Under the pieces are notes generated by a model, which saw only the letters and a program-made list of their open reading frames with translations, did not search any database and was not told the origin of the DNA. Positions 9,955 to 18,361 of a DNA stretch of 64,000 nucleotides are shown here, one piece after another (the first letter of the stretch is position 1; every line of letters begins with the position of its first letter). This DNA comes from JACMLD01 sp039919885 (GTDB taxonomy: Bacteria > Bacteroidota > Bacteroidia > Chitinophagales > Chitinophagaceae), in NCBI GenBank assembly GCA_039919885.1, contig JBDSEV010000022.1:62001-126000 (forward strand), in the 5' to 3' direction. A program made the position numbers and the translations under genes.

Positions 9955-12900
9955 ATGAAAACATTTTTACCCGCTGCAATTCGTTGCAGTTTATTTTTGA
10001 TGATTGTTTTCTTATTAGGAAAACCATCATTAGCGCAAACCGATGCATGTACCAGCCCTCCTTTACTTGTTTCATCCTACGCTGGCTGTAGTTCTACCGT
10101 CGGCACACTGCCCGGCGGAGCATCTTATACTGCTGGGTCAATCTCTTCCATAGGTTGCGGTACAGCATCACGAAATGACGTGTGGTATACTTTTGTTGCT
10201 AACTCAGCTACTCCAACAGTTACATTAACTACGGCTATGGCCAACCCGAGATTGCAACTTTTTTCCGGCAGTTGTGGCTCCCTCGTAAATGTGATGTGTG
10301 GCACTACTGGCGGATCACCTGTTACGATGGCTGCTGCGGGATTAACTGTTGGCACGACCTACTATATCAGAATTTACACGACTTTAAATGCAAGCGGAAA
10401 TTTTAATATTTGTATTACAGACCCAACACCACCGGCAAATGATAATTGCGCCGGCGCTGTTAATTTAAATTCCAATAATTCCTGCAGTAATACCCCAGGA
10501 ACACTTCTATATTCAACCCCCAGTTCCACAACCGCTTCCTGTGGAACAGCTTCCTCGGGAGATGTTTGGTATAAGTATAACGCAACTACCGCTTATCCAA
10601 CCATAACATTGGATATTAACAATACGAATACCACTATTAAAGCAGCGACCGCTGTTTTGGAAATATACTCCGGCGCTTCTTGTGCCGGGTTAACATCAAT
10701 TGGTTGCTGGAAAGGAGGCCCCGGGCTTGGTAATTTTTCGGCGAGTCCGGTACTCACCGTGGGCGCCACTTATTACATCCGGGTATATACAAATACTAAT
10801 ACAGGCAGCTATATTGGATCGGGTAACTGGGCTTTTAATATATGTATCGTCAATCCTTCCGCGTCCAACCCCACGGTGTTCTACGGAAAAAGTTATGTAA
10901 ACATTACGAAAGGTAGTGGCGGCGGTACGGTTGAACCCGGTGACGAACTGGAAATAAGGGGAACCTTTGCTGTTTCTGCAAACGCAGCTTACTTCTGCGC
11001 TTTTTCAGATAATGTGCCTGCCAATACTACTTATGTACCAAACACCCTGCGGGTACTTACCAATGAAGGAAAAATATACCAGCAATTTACGGACGCGGCT
11101 GCGGATGACGCAGGCACCATTGCACTCGGCGCTGTAACTATTAATTTAGGAAGCGGGGCGACCGCGGCTAGCGGCGGTGCGGTAAGATTTACCAACCGGC
11201 CATCTAACTTCGGCACCACCTGTATTATGGTGGCCTCCTACCGGGTAATTGTAAACGCAGTTTCGCTGGGTACAATCGTTAATATGGGCGGCGGCACCAT
11301 TGCTTATAGGAACCAGCCGTTGACGCCAGTCAATACCATTACCTTCCCGGCATACAATGCGGTTGTTTATAAAAATTTTGGCATTTGTGCAAACACCATT
11401 GGCTCCAATGGGGTACTTTCAGAATTTAGCGGAACCTTTGGTTCTGGCAATATGAAAGACCGCGCTGCATCCAGCAAAATTCCCGCAAATTATACGTACG
11501 CGCAGTTTTCTAACGGCAACCCAGGTGACAATTTCTATGGCCTGTCAAATAACTCCAGCTCTGGCGGTGTCAATTATTCAATTAATCCCAATGAACCCGT
11601 TGCAGTGAAACATGTATTTAATGTGTGGGACATCATAGGAGATCATACTGGAGCCACCAATCCATTAGCAGGTAATCCTCCGGCGGACACAACGGGCGGC
11701 AAAACAGGTGGGTACATGGTTGTAATCAATGCAGCCTTTAGAACCGATACTGCGTTTCTCGATACAGTAAAAAACCTGTGTCCGAACACGTACTATGAAT
11801 ATTCTGCATGGTTCCGTAATATATGCCGTACCTGCGGTGCAGATTCTATCGGCGTGAGCTCTTCCAGCCTGGGATATATTCCAACCGGTCCCGGAGATTC
11901 AAGTGGAGTGCACCCAAACCTGACATTTAATATTAACGGAAAAGACTATTATACTACGGGCGACATTTTATACAATGGCCAATGGATAAAAAAAGGGTTT
12001 ACGTATCTCACCGGCCCCGCTGAAACCCAAATGATAATTAATATACGCAACAATGCACCCGGTGGTGGGGGCAACGACTGGGCGGTAGACGACATTGGCG
12101 TGGCAACTTGCACGCCCAACCTGGTGATGAACCCAGCGACACCAACCGTAAATGTCTGCTATGGCGATGGCACCTCACTGTCTGCTGATGTTACCAGCTA
12201 CTTTAACAATTACACACAATATATCTGGGAAAAAAGTACAGATAACGGCGTGAACTGGTTATCCACCGGCTACAGCGGTACCGGATCTCCGTTAACCAAC
12301 GGAACAGAATTTGTGTACACCGCAGTAGGCCCTTCTTTTATCGGCGATTCATCTACGCATAATAACATTTTCCGTTTACGTGTGGCAAGCACCTCCATTA
12401 ATCTGGCAGACCCCAGCTGTTCATTTTCAGGCATTAGAACTGTAAAGGTGTATGTAAGCAATTGTATGTGGTTGTTAAAAGCCAACTTTGTAAACTTCTC
12501 CGGCAGCCTGCGCAGTAATCTCGCCGGCCTTCAATGGAAGATGGTAAATGAAAACGGAAAAGAAAGCTATGAAATTGAAAAAAGTACCGATGGTACCCAC
12601 TTTACTATCGCTGGCAAACTAAGGTCCACTTCGCCCGATGGAAGCGGCAACTATACATTTGACGATCCTGCGGCGCTGAACGCCATAACCTATTACCGTA
12701 TTAAGCTGCTGGAAGAATCAGGATTTAAATATAGTAAAACGGTTATGCTGGCACCTGGTAAAATACCATTTGACGTAAAAGGCCTGGTGAATCCATTCTC
12801 GTCGCATATACAATTTGATGTAATAGTACCCGGTACCGGAGCAATAAAATCTACATTGTTTGATAATTATGGTAAAGTAGTTAAAACCCATACCGAACAG

Positions 12901-13026
12901 GCAGAAAAAGGGGTACATGCAATAAAAATTGCCAACATCAGTAATTTAACCAGTGGCATGTACACATTAAAAGTTCAATGGCAAAACGAAACGCTTACGA
13001 AAAGAATTATTAAAATAACTGAATAG
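9955..13026 (+). CDS. Large secreted surface protein, two N-terminal repeats, type IX sorting domain (tandem paralogue 1)
   Basis: The function is unknown; 1023 residues. The start is the ATG before MKTFLPAA, which gives a clean signal peptide ending SLAQ; the frame is open further upstream without signal character. Order of parts: two repeats of ~130 residues (genes bases ~10042-10431 and ~10432-10857) with DVWYTFVA and YYIRIYT motifs, resembling prepeptidase C-type beta-sandwiches; a shared core starting YGKSYVNITKG with VEPGDELEIR; a second core module with GICANTIGSNG, WDIIGDHTGA, NICRTCG and NNAPGGGGNDWAVDDI; an Ig-like part with EKSTDNGVNW; an Fn3-like part; and a C-terminal sorting domain (SGMYTLKVQW, KRIIKI). 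It should be exported through the type IX system. An adhesin or glycan-binding role is inference. Confidence 0.85.
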   Translation: MKTFLPAAIRCSLFLMIVFLLGKPSLAQTDACTSPPLLVSSYAGCSSTVGTLPGGASYTAGSISSIGCGTASRNDVWYTFVANSATPTVTLTTAMANPRLQLFSGSCGSLVNVMCGTTGGSPVTMAAAGLTVGTTYYIRIYTTLNASGNFNICITDPTPPANDNCAGAVNLNSNNSCSNTPGTLLYSTPSSTTASCGTASSGDVWYKYNATTAYPTITLDINNTNTTIKAATAVLEIYSGASCAGLTSIGCWKGGPGLGNFSASPVLTVGATYYIRVYTNTNTGSYIGSGNWAFNICIVNPSASNPTVFYGKSYVNITKGSGGGTVEPGDELEIRGTFAVSANAAYFCAFSDNVPANTTYVPNTLRVLTNEGKIYQQFTDAAADDAGTIALGAVTINLGSGATAASGGAVRFTNRPSNFGTTCIMVASYRVIVNAVSLGTIVNMGGGTIAYRNQPLTPVNTITFPAYNAVVYKNFGICANTIGSNGVLSEFSGTFGSGNMKDRAASSKIPANYTYAQFSNGNPGDNFYGLSNNSSSGGVNYSINPNEPVAVKHVFNVWDIIGDHTGATNPLAGNPPADTTGGKTGGYMVVINAAFRTDTAFLDTVKNLCPNTYYEYSAWFRNICRTCGADSIGVSSSSLGYIPTGPGDSSGVHPNLTFNINGKDYYTTGDILYNGQWIKKGFTYLTGPAETQMIINIRNNAPGGGGNDWAVDDIGVATCTPNLVMNPATPTVNVCYGDGTSLSADVTSYFNNYTQYIWEKSTDNGVNWLSTGYSGTGSPLTNGTEFVYTAVGPSFIGDSSTHNNIFRLRVASTSINLADPSCSFSGIRTVKVYVSNCMWLLKANFVNFSGSLRSNLAGLQWKMVNENGKESYEIEKSTDGTHFTIAGKLRSTSPDGSGNYTFDDPAALNAITYYRIKLLEESGFKYSKTVMLAPGKIPFDVKGLVNPFSSHIQFDVIVPGTGAIKSTLFDNYGKVVKTHTEQAEKGVHAIKIANISNLTSGMYTLKVQWQNETLTKRIIKITE

Positions 13027-13459
13027 TGCAGGCTAGCCTTCTAACTGGAAAACCGGAATTAATAAAAGTTCGACGTAAAATAAAAATTAAAAAGTATCAC
13101 CTGCGTTCATCAACCATGCGGCTGTGAGATGCAGGTGTTGGGAAGGCAACACAATAGAGCCGTGGCTTATTCCGGTATGCGCTGTACCAAGCTCTATTTA
13201 TCCGGAGTTATCGACGCCAACAACCATGTTGTATACTTTTCATTTTTTAAAATCGTAAAAGAACGATTCAGTTATCGGGTAAAAAGACGATTTGAACGAA
13301 TAGAGAGCTTTTCGTTTGCAGACAGAAATTGCCTGTACTAGTTTTGCGGAATGTACATCTAGATGCTATAGCCTATACTAAGAAATTTTATACATAGTAA
13401 TTGCTAAGTGTTTGTACGTCTGTAGCCATTTTTTTATTAGTCGGGTAAGATCTCAATCT
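13027..13459. other. Intergenic region upstream of the second paralogue
   Basis: This 433-bp stretch has no convincing gene; a 70-codon plus-strand frame at 13129-13341 looks random. A weak inverted repeat (CACCTGC 13098-13104, GCAGGTG 13131-13137, 26-base loop, no T-run) follows the first paralogue. The 13251-13308 element matches one upstream of the first paralogue. The presence of this much spacer suggests each paralogue has its own promoter. Confidence 0.55.
13251..13308 (+). promoter_or_regulatory. Upstream element shared with the paralogue at 9955 (copy 2)
   Basis: This is the second copy of the 58-base element (41 identities to 9743-9800, ungapped). It lies about 152 bp before the ATG at 13460, almost the same distance as copy 1, which fits either a conserved regulatory site or co-duplicated leader DNA. 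Confidence 0.45.
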
Positions 13460-16400
13460 ATGAAAACGTTTATATCTGCTTCCTTTCGTCGTGTAAAGAC
13501 GCTTTTTGTTTTAATGGTTATTGTACTTGCGGGGTATCAATCTTTTGCCCAGGCGCCTGCCAATGACCTTTGCATAAATGCATCGCCGCTAACGGCTGCG
13601 GTTACCTGTAACGCTGTGGCCGGCACATTAAGTGATGCTACCGTTTCGATACCCACCCTAACTGGTTGTGGCACCACAGGTGCAGATGTTTGGTATACTT
13701 TTGTTGCGCAATCCGCGTATCCCAATATTACATTGAGCAATCCGGGCGCTAGTCTAACTGGTACCAATGCGCGTATTCAACTTTTTTCTGGAAGCTGCGC
13801 GAGCCTTACCCAGCTGGGTTGTATCAGCGGAACTTTTTTAAGTACCGCCAGCGTTTATCCCGCAGGCCTTATCACCGGCAATACTTACTATATAAGAATA
13901 TATTCGGCCACTGTTGCACCCACTGGTGGTGCTGCATGGGATTTTTCTATTTGTGTTACGGATCCGCCCGCAAACGATCTTTGCAGCAATGCTTTGTTAT
14001 TAGCATCTGCTACTTCCTGCACGCCAACCGCAGGCACTTTAAACAATGCGGCAGTATCAATACCCGCAATTGCCGGGTGTGGCACAACGGGCGGCGATGT
14101 GTGGTACACGTTTGTTGCACAGTCTGTTTATCCCTCTATAACATTAGGCAGCCTTGGATCAAGTCTTGCCGGTACCAATGCACGTATACAATTACTTTCA
14201 GGTGCGTGCGGAAGCTTAACAGCACTGGGTTGTGTCTCAAACAGCGTCTTCAATACTGCCGCGGCGTATCCAACCGGGCTAACGCCAGGTAATACCTATT
14301 ATATAAGAATTTACTCAAACACACTGGCGCCAACAAGTGCTGCCACTGCGTGGGATTTCTCTATTTGCATAACAGATCCACCAATAAATGATCTCTGTAC
14401 CAATGCTACAGCACTTGTATCAGCTAATACCTGTTCTGCCGTACCGGGTACACTGAATTATGCAGCCGTTTCTGTACCAACTATTGCTACTACCTGCGGA
14501 ACTGCTGGCGCGGATGCCTGGTATACTTTTGTTGCACAGTCAGTATATCCATCCATTACTTTAAGCAACCTTGGATCAAGCCTGACGGGAACCAATGCCC
14601 GCATACAATTGTTTTCGGGCACCTGTGGCACATTGAGTTCACTGGCCTGCGTGGCCACCAGTACGTTTAATACCGCCGCTGCTTACCCCGCTGGCTTAAC
14701 ACCGGGCGATACCTATTATATCAGGATATATTCAAATGCTGCGGCGCCGGCAAGTGCCACCACTGCATGGGATTTTTCCATCTGTGTTACGGACCCTCCC
14801 ACAAATGACCTTTGTACGGACGCCACTGTACTGGTATCAAACAATATTTGCAGCAATACTTCCGGTACCCTTAACAGTGCAGCAGTATCCGTCCCAGCTA
14901 TTACCACCACCTGCGGAACTGCCGGCGGAGATGTATGGTATTCTTTTGTGGCGCAATCTGCCTACCCAACCATTACGCTCAGCAGTATGGGAATAAATAT
15001 CAATGGCAACGCCAGGATACAAATATTTTCTGGCAGCTGCGCCAGTATGACTTCACTCGCCTGCGTATCAGCGGCCAGCTTTAATACTTCAATCAGTTAC
15101 CCCGCAGGGTTAACACCGGGCAATACTTATTTCGTAAGAATTTATTCCAATACACTTGCGCCGGCAAGCGTCACCGGTGGCTGGGATTTTTCCATTTGTA
15201 TAACGGATCCACCGGTAAATGATAATTGTGCGAATGCAATCGCATTAACATCCGCCAGTGTGTGCAGCAATATTGCCGGCACCATGGGTAGTGCTACTTA
15301 TTTTGCTTCGGGTGCTGTGGCTTGTTCGGGCACCGACAGGTATGACGTTTGGTACACATTTATCGCGCAAAGAACAAACCCTACCATTACTATCAGCAGT
15401 GCAGGTGCAGGGTTTAACACGCCAAGAATACAGGTGCTGTCTGGTACCTGCGGCAGTTTTATTTCTACCGGTTGCAATGGCAGTACTTATACACCCACCG
15501 GGTTAACCATTGGTGCAACTTACTATGTGAGGGTTTATTCTACCAACAACCCCATACCCAACATAAATGCAGATTTTAATATTTGTATAACGGACCCCGC
15601 ATTGCCTGCGAATGATGATTGTGCAGGCGCCACGGTGATAACTTCAGCACCAGCCTGCTCCAGCACTGCCGGAACCTTGTTAAATGCTACGGCCACCACC
15701 GGTGTGCCTGGTAATTGCGGCGACGCCAATTCACCAGATGTATGGTATAGCTTTGTGGCCAACACGCCTTTTCCTTCCATTACGCTCGGAAGTTTGGGCG
15801 CACAGTTTGCTGCTGCCGGGCCAAGGGTTCAAATTTTGTCTGGCACTTGCGGAAGCTTCACCTCCCTGGCATGTACAAACACTACTTCTTTCAACACATT
15901 TCTGCCAAGCGGACGAACAGGTCTTACTATCGGTAACACGTATTATATCCGTGTTTACACCAATACAGCTATAATGAGCGGTGCCAACTGGAATTTTAAT
16001 ATTTGTGTGACCGAACCCGCTGCACCCGCTATAGATTATGGGAGGAGTTATGTAAATATAACCAAGGGATCAAACGGTGGTACCATTGAACCAGGAGATG
16101 AGCTGGAGATGCGGGCAACCATGTCCGTGAGATCCAACTCGGCTTATGGCGTATCCTTTACGGGTGCTATTCCGGCCAATACAACTTATGTACCCGGCAC
16201 GCTCCGGATACTCACCAACGAAGGAAAAATTTATAAACAATGGACGGACGCCGCAGACGGCGATCCCGCTACCATATCAGGTTCAGCAATTACTGTGAAC
16301 CTTGGATCTTCGGCCGATCAATTACTCGGTGGTGTTATGAAGAGTAGTGACAGACCTGTGGCAGGTAGTACCTGTCTTAATATTGTCTCCTTCCGTGTAA

Positions 16401-18190
16401 TTGTTAATGCCATTGCTTTTGGCACCCCGTTAAGCGTTGGTGGCGGAAATATTTCCTACTATAATCCATCCAGTGCTACCGGTCCCATTAATATTACTTT
16501 CCCGGATGTTACGGCCATCGTTTATAAAAACTATGGCATCTGCACCAATACCATCGGCAGTAACGGTATATTGTCTGAATATGGTGGCACATTTGGATCA
16601 GGTACACAGAAGGACCGCGATTCATCACTGAACATACCAACCAATTATCAATACAAAGTGTTTACCTCTGGTGCCCCGGGCGATTACTTCTATGGAATGT
16701 CTAATAACACCAGCACAGGTACAGGGCCAGCCAACTATTCCATCGACCCTAACGATCCCGTAGCAGCGCATCGTGTGTTTGCGGTGTGGGATATCATTGG
16801 CGACCATACAGGTGCAGCGAACCCCCTGGCAGGAAATTTACCGACAGATGTAAACAATGGTTTCAGTGGTGGTTACATGGCGGTTATCAATGCATCTTAC
16901 CGGACCGATACTGCTTTCCTTGATACGGTAAGAAATTTGTGTCCCAATACTTCTTACGAGTATTCCGCATGGTTCAGGAATATTTGCCGGAGGTGTGGCG
17001 TAGACTCAGTGGGCACACAGGCTTTAAATCCTGGTTACCTGCCAACCGGCCCGGGCGATTCATCGGGTGTACATCCCAACCTTACTTTTAATATTAACGG
17101 CTTTGATTATTATACAACCGGAGACATGGGTTATACGGGCCAATGGGTAAAAAAAGGATTTACCTATCGCACCGGCCCATCAGAAACCCAGATGATCATT
17201 AATATACGCAATAACGCACCCGGTGGTGGCGGTAACGACTGGGCAATTGATGACATCGGCGTGGCATCGTGCACACCTATACTGGAAGTTAACCCGGCAG
17301 ATCCCTTACTAAAAGTATGCTACGCGGATGGCGCATCTATTTCAGCCAAAGTGAAAAGCTATTTCGATAACTATACTTACTATATATGGGAAAAAAGTAC
17401 GGATGGTGGGGTTAGTTTTACCTCCACAGCCTACACCAGCGCCGGCACCATAGCACCGGTATTCAACGGATCTGAATATGAATACACGGCCACCGGCCCG
17501 TCGTTCATCGGTGATTCTACCACCCACAACAATGTTTTCAGGCTGCGGGTAGCCAGCTCAGCAGGCAACCTGGCTGATCCCTCCTGCTCTTTCATTGCAG
17601 CCAGAACAGTAAAGGTGTATGTTAATAATTGTATGTGGTTGTTGAAAACAGATTTCGTGAATACGACGGGATCAATCCATAATAACCTTTCCGAAATTCA
17701 ATGGACCACGGTAAACGGAAATGGCAAAGAATATTATGAGGTAGAAAAAAGCACAGATGGCAGCTCCTTTACCAAAATTGGCAAAGTAAATTCCCATGTG
17801 CTTACCGGCAACAGCGTGTATCATTTTACTGACCCAACTGCTATTGCCGGCATGCAGTATTACCGCATTAAATTAGTAGAAGAAAATGGTTTTAAGTATA
17901 GCAAAACAATTTTGCTGAATACGGGCAAGGCCAATTTTTCCGTACAAAACCTGGTGAACCCATTTGCAAATACCATCTCCTGCAACGTTGTATTACCGGC
18001 AGACGGAGATGTACGCACCACCATTTTTGATATGTATGGAAGGGCGGTAAAAACATACCGGCAGTCTACGATAGCTGGTGTTAGCCCGCTTCAGATCCGT
18101 GACCTTGGGTCGCTGAGCGCAGGTACCTACTTTTTAAAAATAGAATGGCAAAATGAAAGCATTATCAAAAAGGTGATTAAATCTAAGTAA
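13460..18190 (+). CDS. Very large secreted surface protein, six N-terminal repeats, type IX sorting domain (tandem paralogue 2)
   Basis: The function is unknown; 1576 residues. The start is the ATG of MKTFISAS, giving a signal peptide ending SFAQ. Six repeats of ~130-139 residues follow, each opening with ND-C and carrying DVWYTFVAQ, RIQLFSGSC, YYIRIYS and DFSICITDP. Repeats 1-4 are clearly more alike than 5 and 6. After them comes the same core as the paralogues: YGRSYVNITKG, TIEPGDELEMR, GICTNTIGSNG, WDIIGDHTGA, NICRRCG and NNAPGGGGNDWAIDDI, then Ig-like (EKSTDGGVSF) and Fn3-like parts and a sorting domain (AGTYFLKIEW, KKVIKSK). Secretion through the type IX system is likely. Cysteine pairs within each repeat suggest disulfides in an extracellular protein. 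Confidence 0.86.
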   Translation: MKTFISASFRRVKTLFVLMVIVLAGYQSFAQAPANDLCINASPLTAAVTCNAVAGTLSDATVSIPTLTGCGTTGADVWYTFVAQSAYPNITLSNPGASLTGTNARIQLFSGSCASLTQLGCISGTFLSTASVYPAGLITGNTYYIRIYSATVAPTGGAAWDFSICVTDPPANDLCSNALLLASATSCTPTAGTLNNAAVSIPAIAGCGTTGGDVWYTFVAQSVYPSITLGSLGSSLAGTNARIQLLSGACGSLTALGCVSNSVFNTAAAYPTGLTPGNTYYIRIYSNTLAPTSAATAWDFSICITDPPINDLCTNATALVSANTCSAVPGTLNYAAVSVPTIATTCGTAGADAWYTFVAQSVYPSITLSNLGSSLTGTNARIQLFSGTCGTLSSLACVATSTFNTAAAYPAGLTPGDTYYIRIYSNAAAPASATTAWDFSICVTDPPTNDLCTDATVLVSNNICSNTSGTLNSAAVSVPAITTTCGTAGGDVWYSFVAQSAYPTITLSSMGININGNARIQIFSGSCASMTSLACVSAASFNTSISYPAGLTPGNTYFVRIYSNTLAPASVTGGWDFSICITDPPVNDNCANAIALTSASVCSNIAGTMGSATYFASGAVACSGTDRYDVWYTFIAQRTNPTITISSAGAGFNTPRIQVLSGTCGSFISTGCNGSTYTPTGLTIGATYYVRVYSTNNPIPNINADFNICITDPALPANDDCAGATVITSAPACSSTAGTLLNATATTGVPGNCGDANSPDVWYSFVANTPFPSITLGSLGAQFAAAGPRVQILSGTCGSFTSLACTNTTSFNTFLPSGRTGLTIGNTYYIRVYTNTAIMSGANWNFNICVTEPAAPAIDYGRSYVNITKGSNGGTIEPGDELEMRATMSVRSNSAYGVSFTGAIPANTTYVPGTLRILTNEGKIYKQWTDAADGDPATISGSAITVNLGSSADQLLGGVMKSSDRPVAGSTCLNIVSFRVIVNAIAFGTPLSVGGGNISYYNPSSATGPINITFPDVTAIVYKNYGICTNTIGSNGILSEYGGTFGSGTQKDRDSSLNIPTNYQYKVFTSGAPGDYFYGMSNNTSTGTGPANYSIDPNDPVAAHRVFAVWDIIGDHTGAANPLAGNLPTDVNNGFSGGYMAVINASYRTDTAFLDTVRNLCPNTSYEYSAWFRNICRRCGVDSVGTQALNPGYLPTGPGDSSGVHPNLTFNINGFDYYTTGDMGYTGQWVKKGFTYRTGPSETQMIINIRNNAPGGGGNDWAIDDIGVASCTPILEVNPADPLLKVCYADGASISAKVKSYFDNYTYYIWEKSTDGGVSFTSTAYTSAGTIAPVFNGSEYEYTATGPSFIGDSTTHNNVFRLRVASSAGNLADPSCSFIAARTVKVYVNNCMWLLKTDFVNTTGSIHNNLSEIQWTTVNGNGKEYYEVEKSTDGSSFTKIGKVNSHVLTGNSVYHFTDPTAIAGMQYYRIKLVEENGFKYSKTILLNTGKANFSVQNLVNPFANTISCNVVLPADGDVRTTIFDMYGRAVKTYRQSTIAGVSPLQIRDLGSLSAGTYFLKIEWQNESIIKKVIKSK
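13556..16018 (+). repeat. Six in-frame tandem repeats of ~393-417 bp
   Basis: Unit starts by reading frame: 13556, 13967, 14381, 14798, 15212 and 15605. Each unit encodes one PPC-like module starting at the Pro-Ala/Ile/Thr/Val-Asn-Asp residues. Units 1-4 are the most similar, including runs such as TTTGTTGCACAGTC and GGTACCAATGC, which implies recent duplication or ongoing gene conversion. This is coding repeat DNA, not a CRISPR. Confidence 0.9.
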
Positions 18191-18361
18191 GTCATTCAGT
18201 TACTGCGTTCTAAATGCTTTTAATAGAACCGTATACTAAAAACCACTTATCACCGTTTTTACTAGTCAACCAGTAATGCTGCGAGACAGGGTATTTATTG
18301 TTAATCATTGTTTTGATCCGCCGCAATCTTAAAACGAATTGCGGCCGGCAAAATCCATTCT

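Noticed and set aside
13129..13341. 70-codon plus-strand frame between paralogues 1 and 2
   Set aside because: The composition looks random, it has no domain or signal, and it overlaps the shared upstream element.
13819..14292. 157-codon plus-strand frame inside the six-repeat gene
   Set aside because: It is an out-of-frame shadow created by the repeats; the real frame is clearly the large gene.
13556..16018. Possible CRISPR-like array because of regular repeats
   Set aside because: The units are ~400 bp, coding and in frame, without short identical repeats or unique spacers.
9677..18238. TATACTA motif upstream of paralogues 1, 2 and 3 (9677, 13374, 18232)
   Set aside because: The distances to the start codons differ widely (278, 86 and 130 bases) and the motif is short and AT-rich, so chance is likely.
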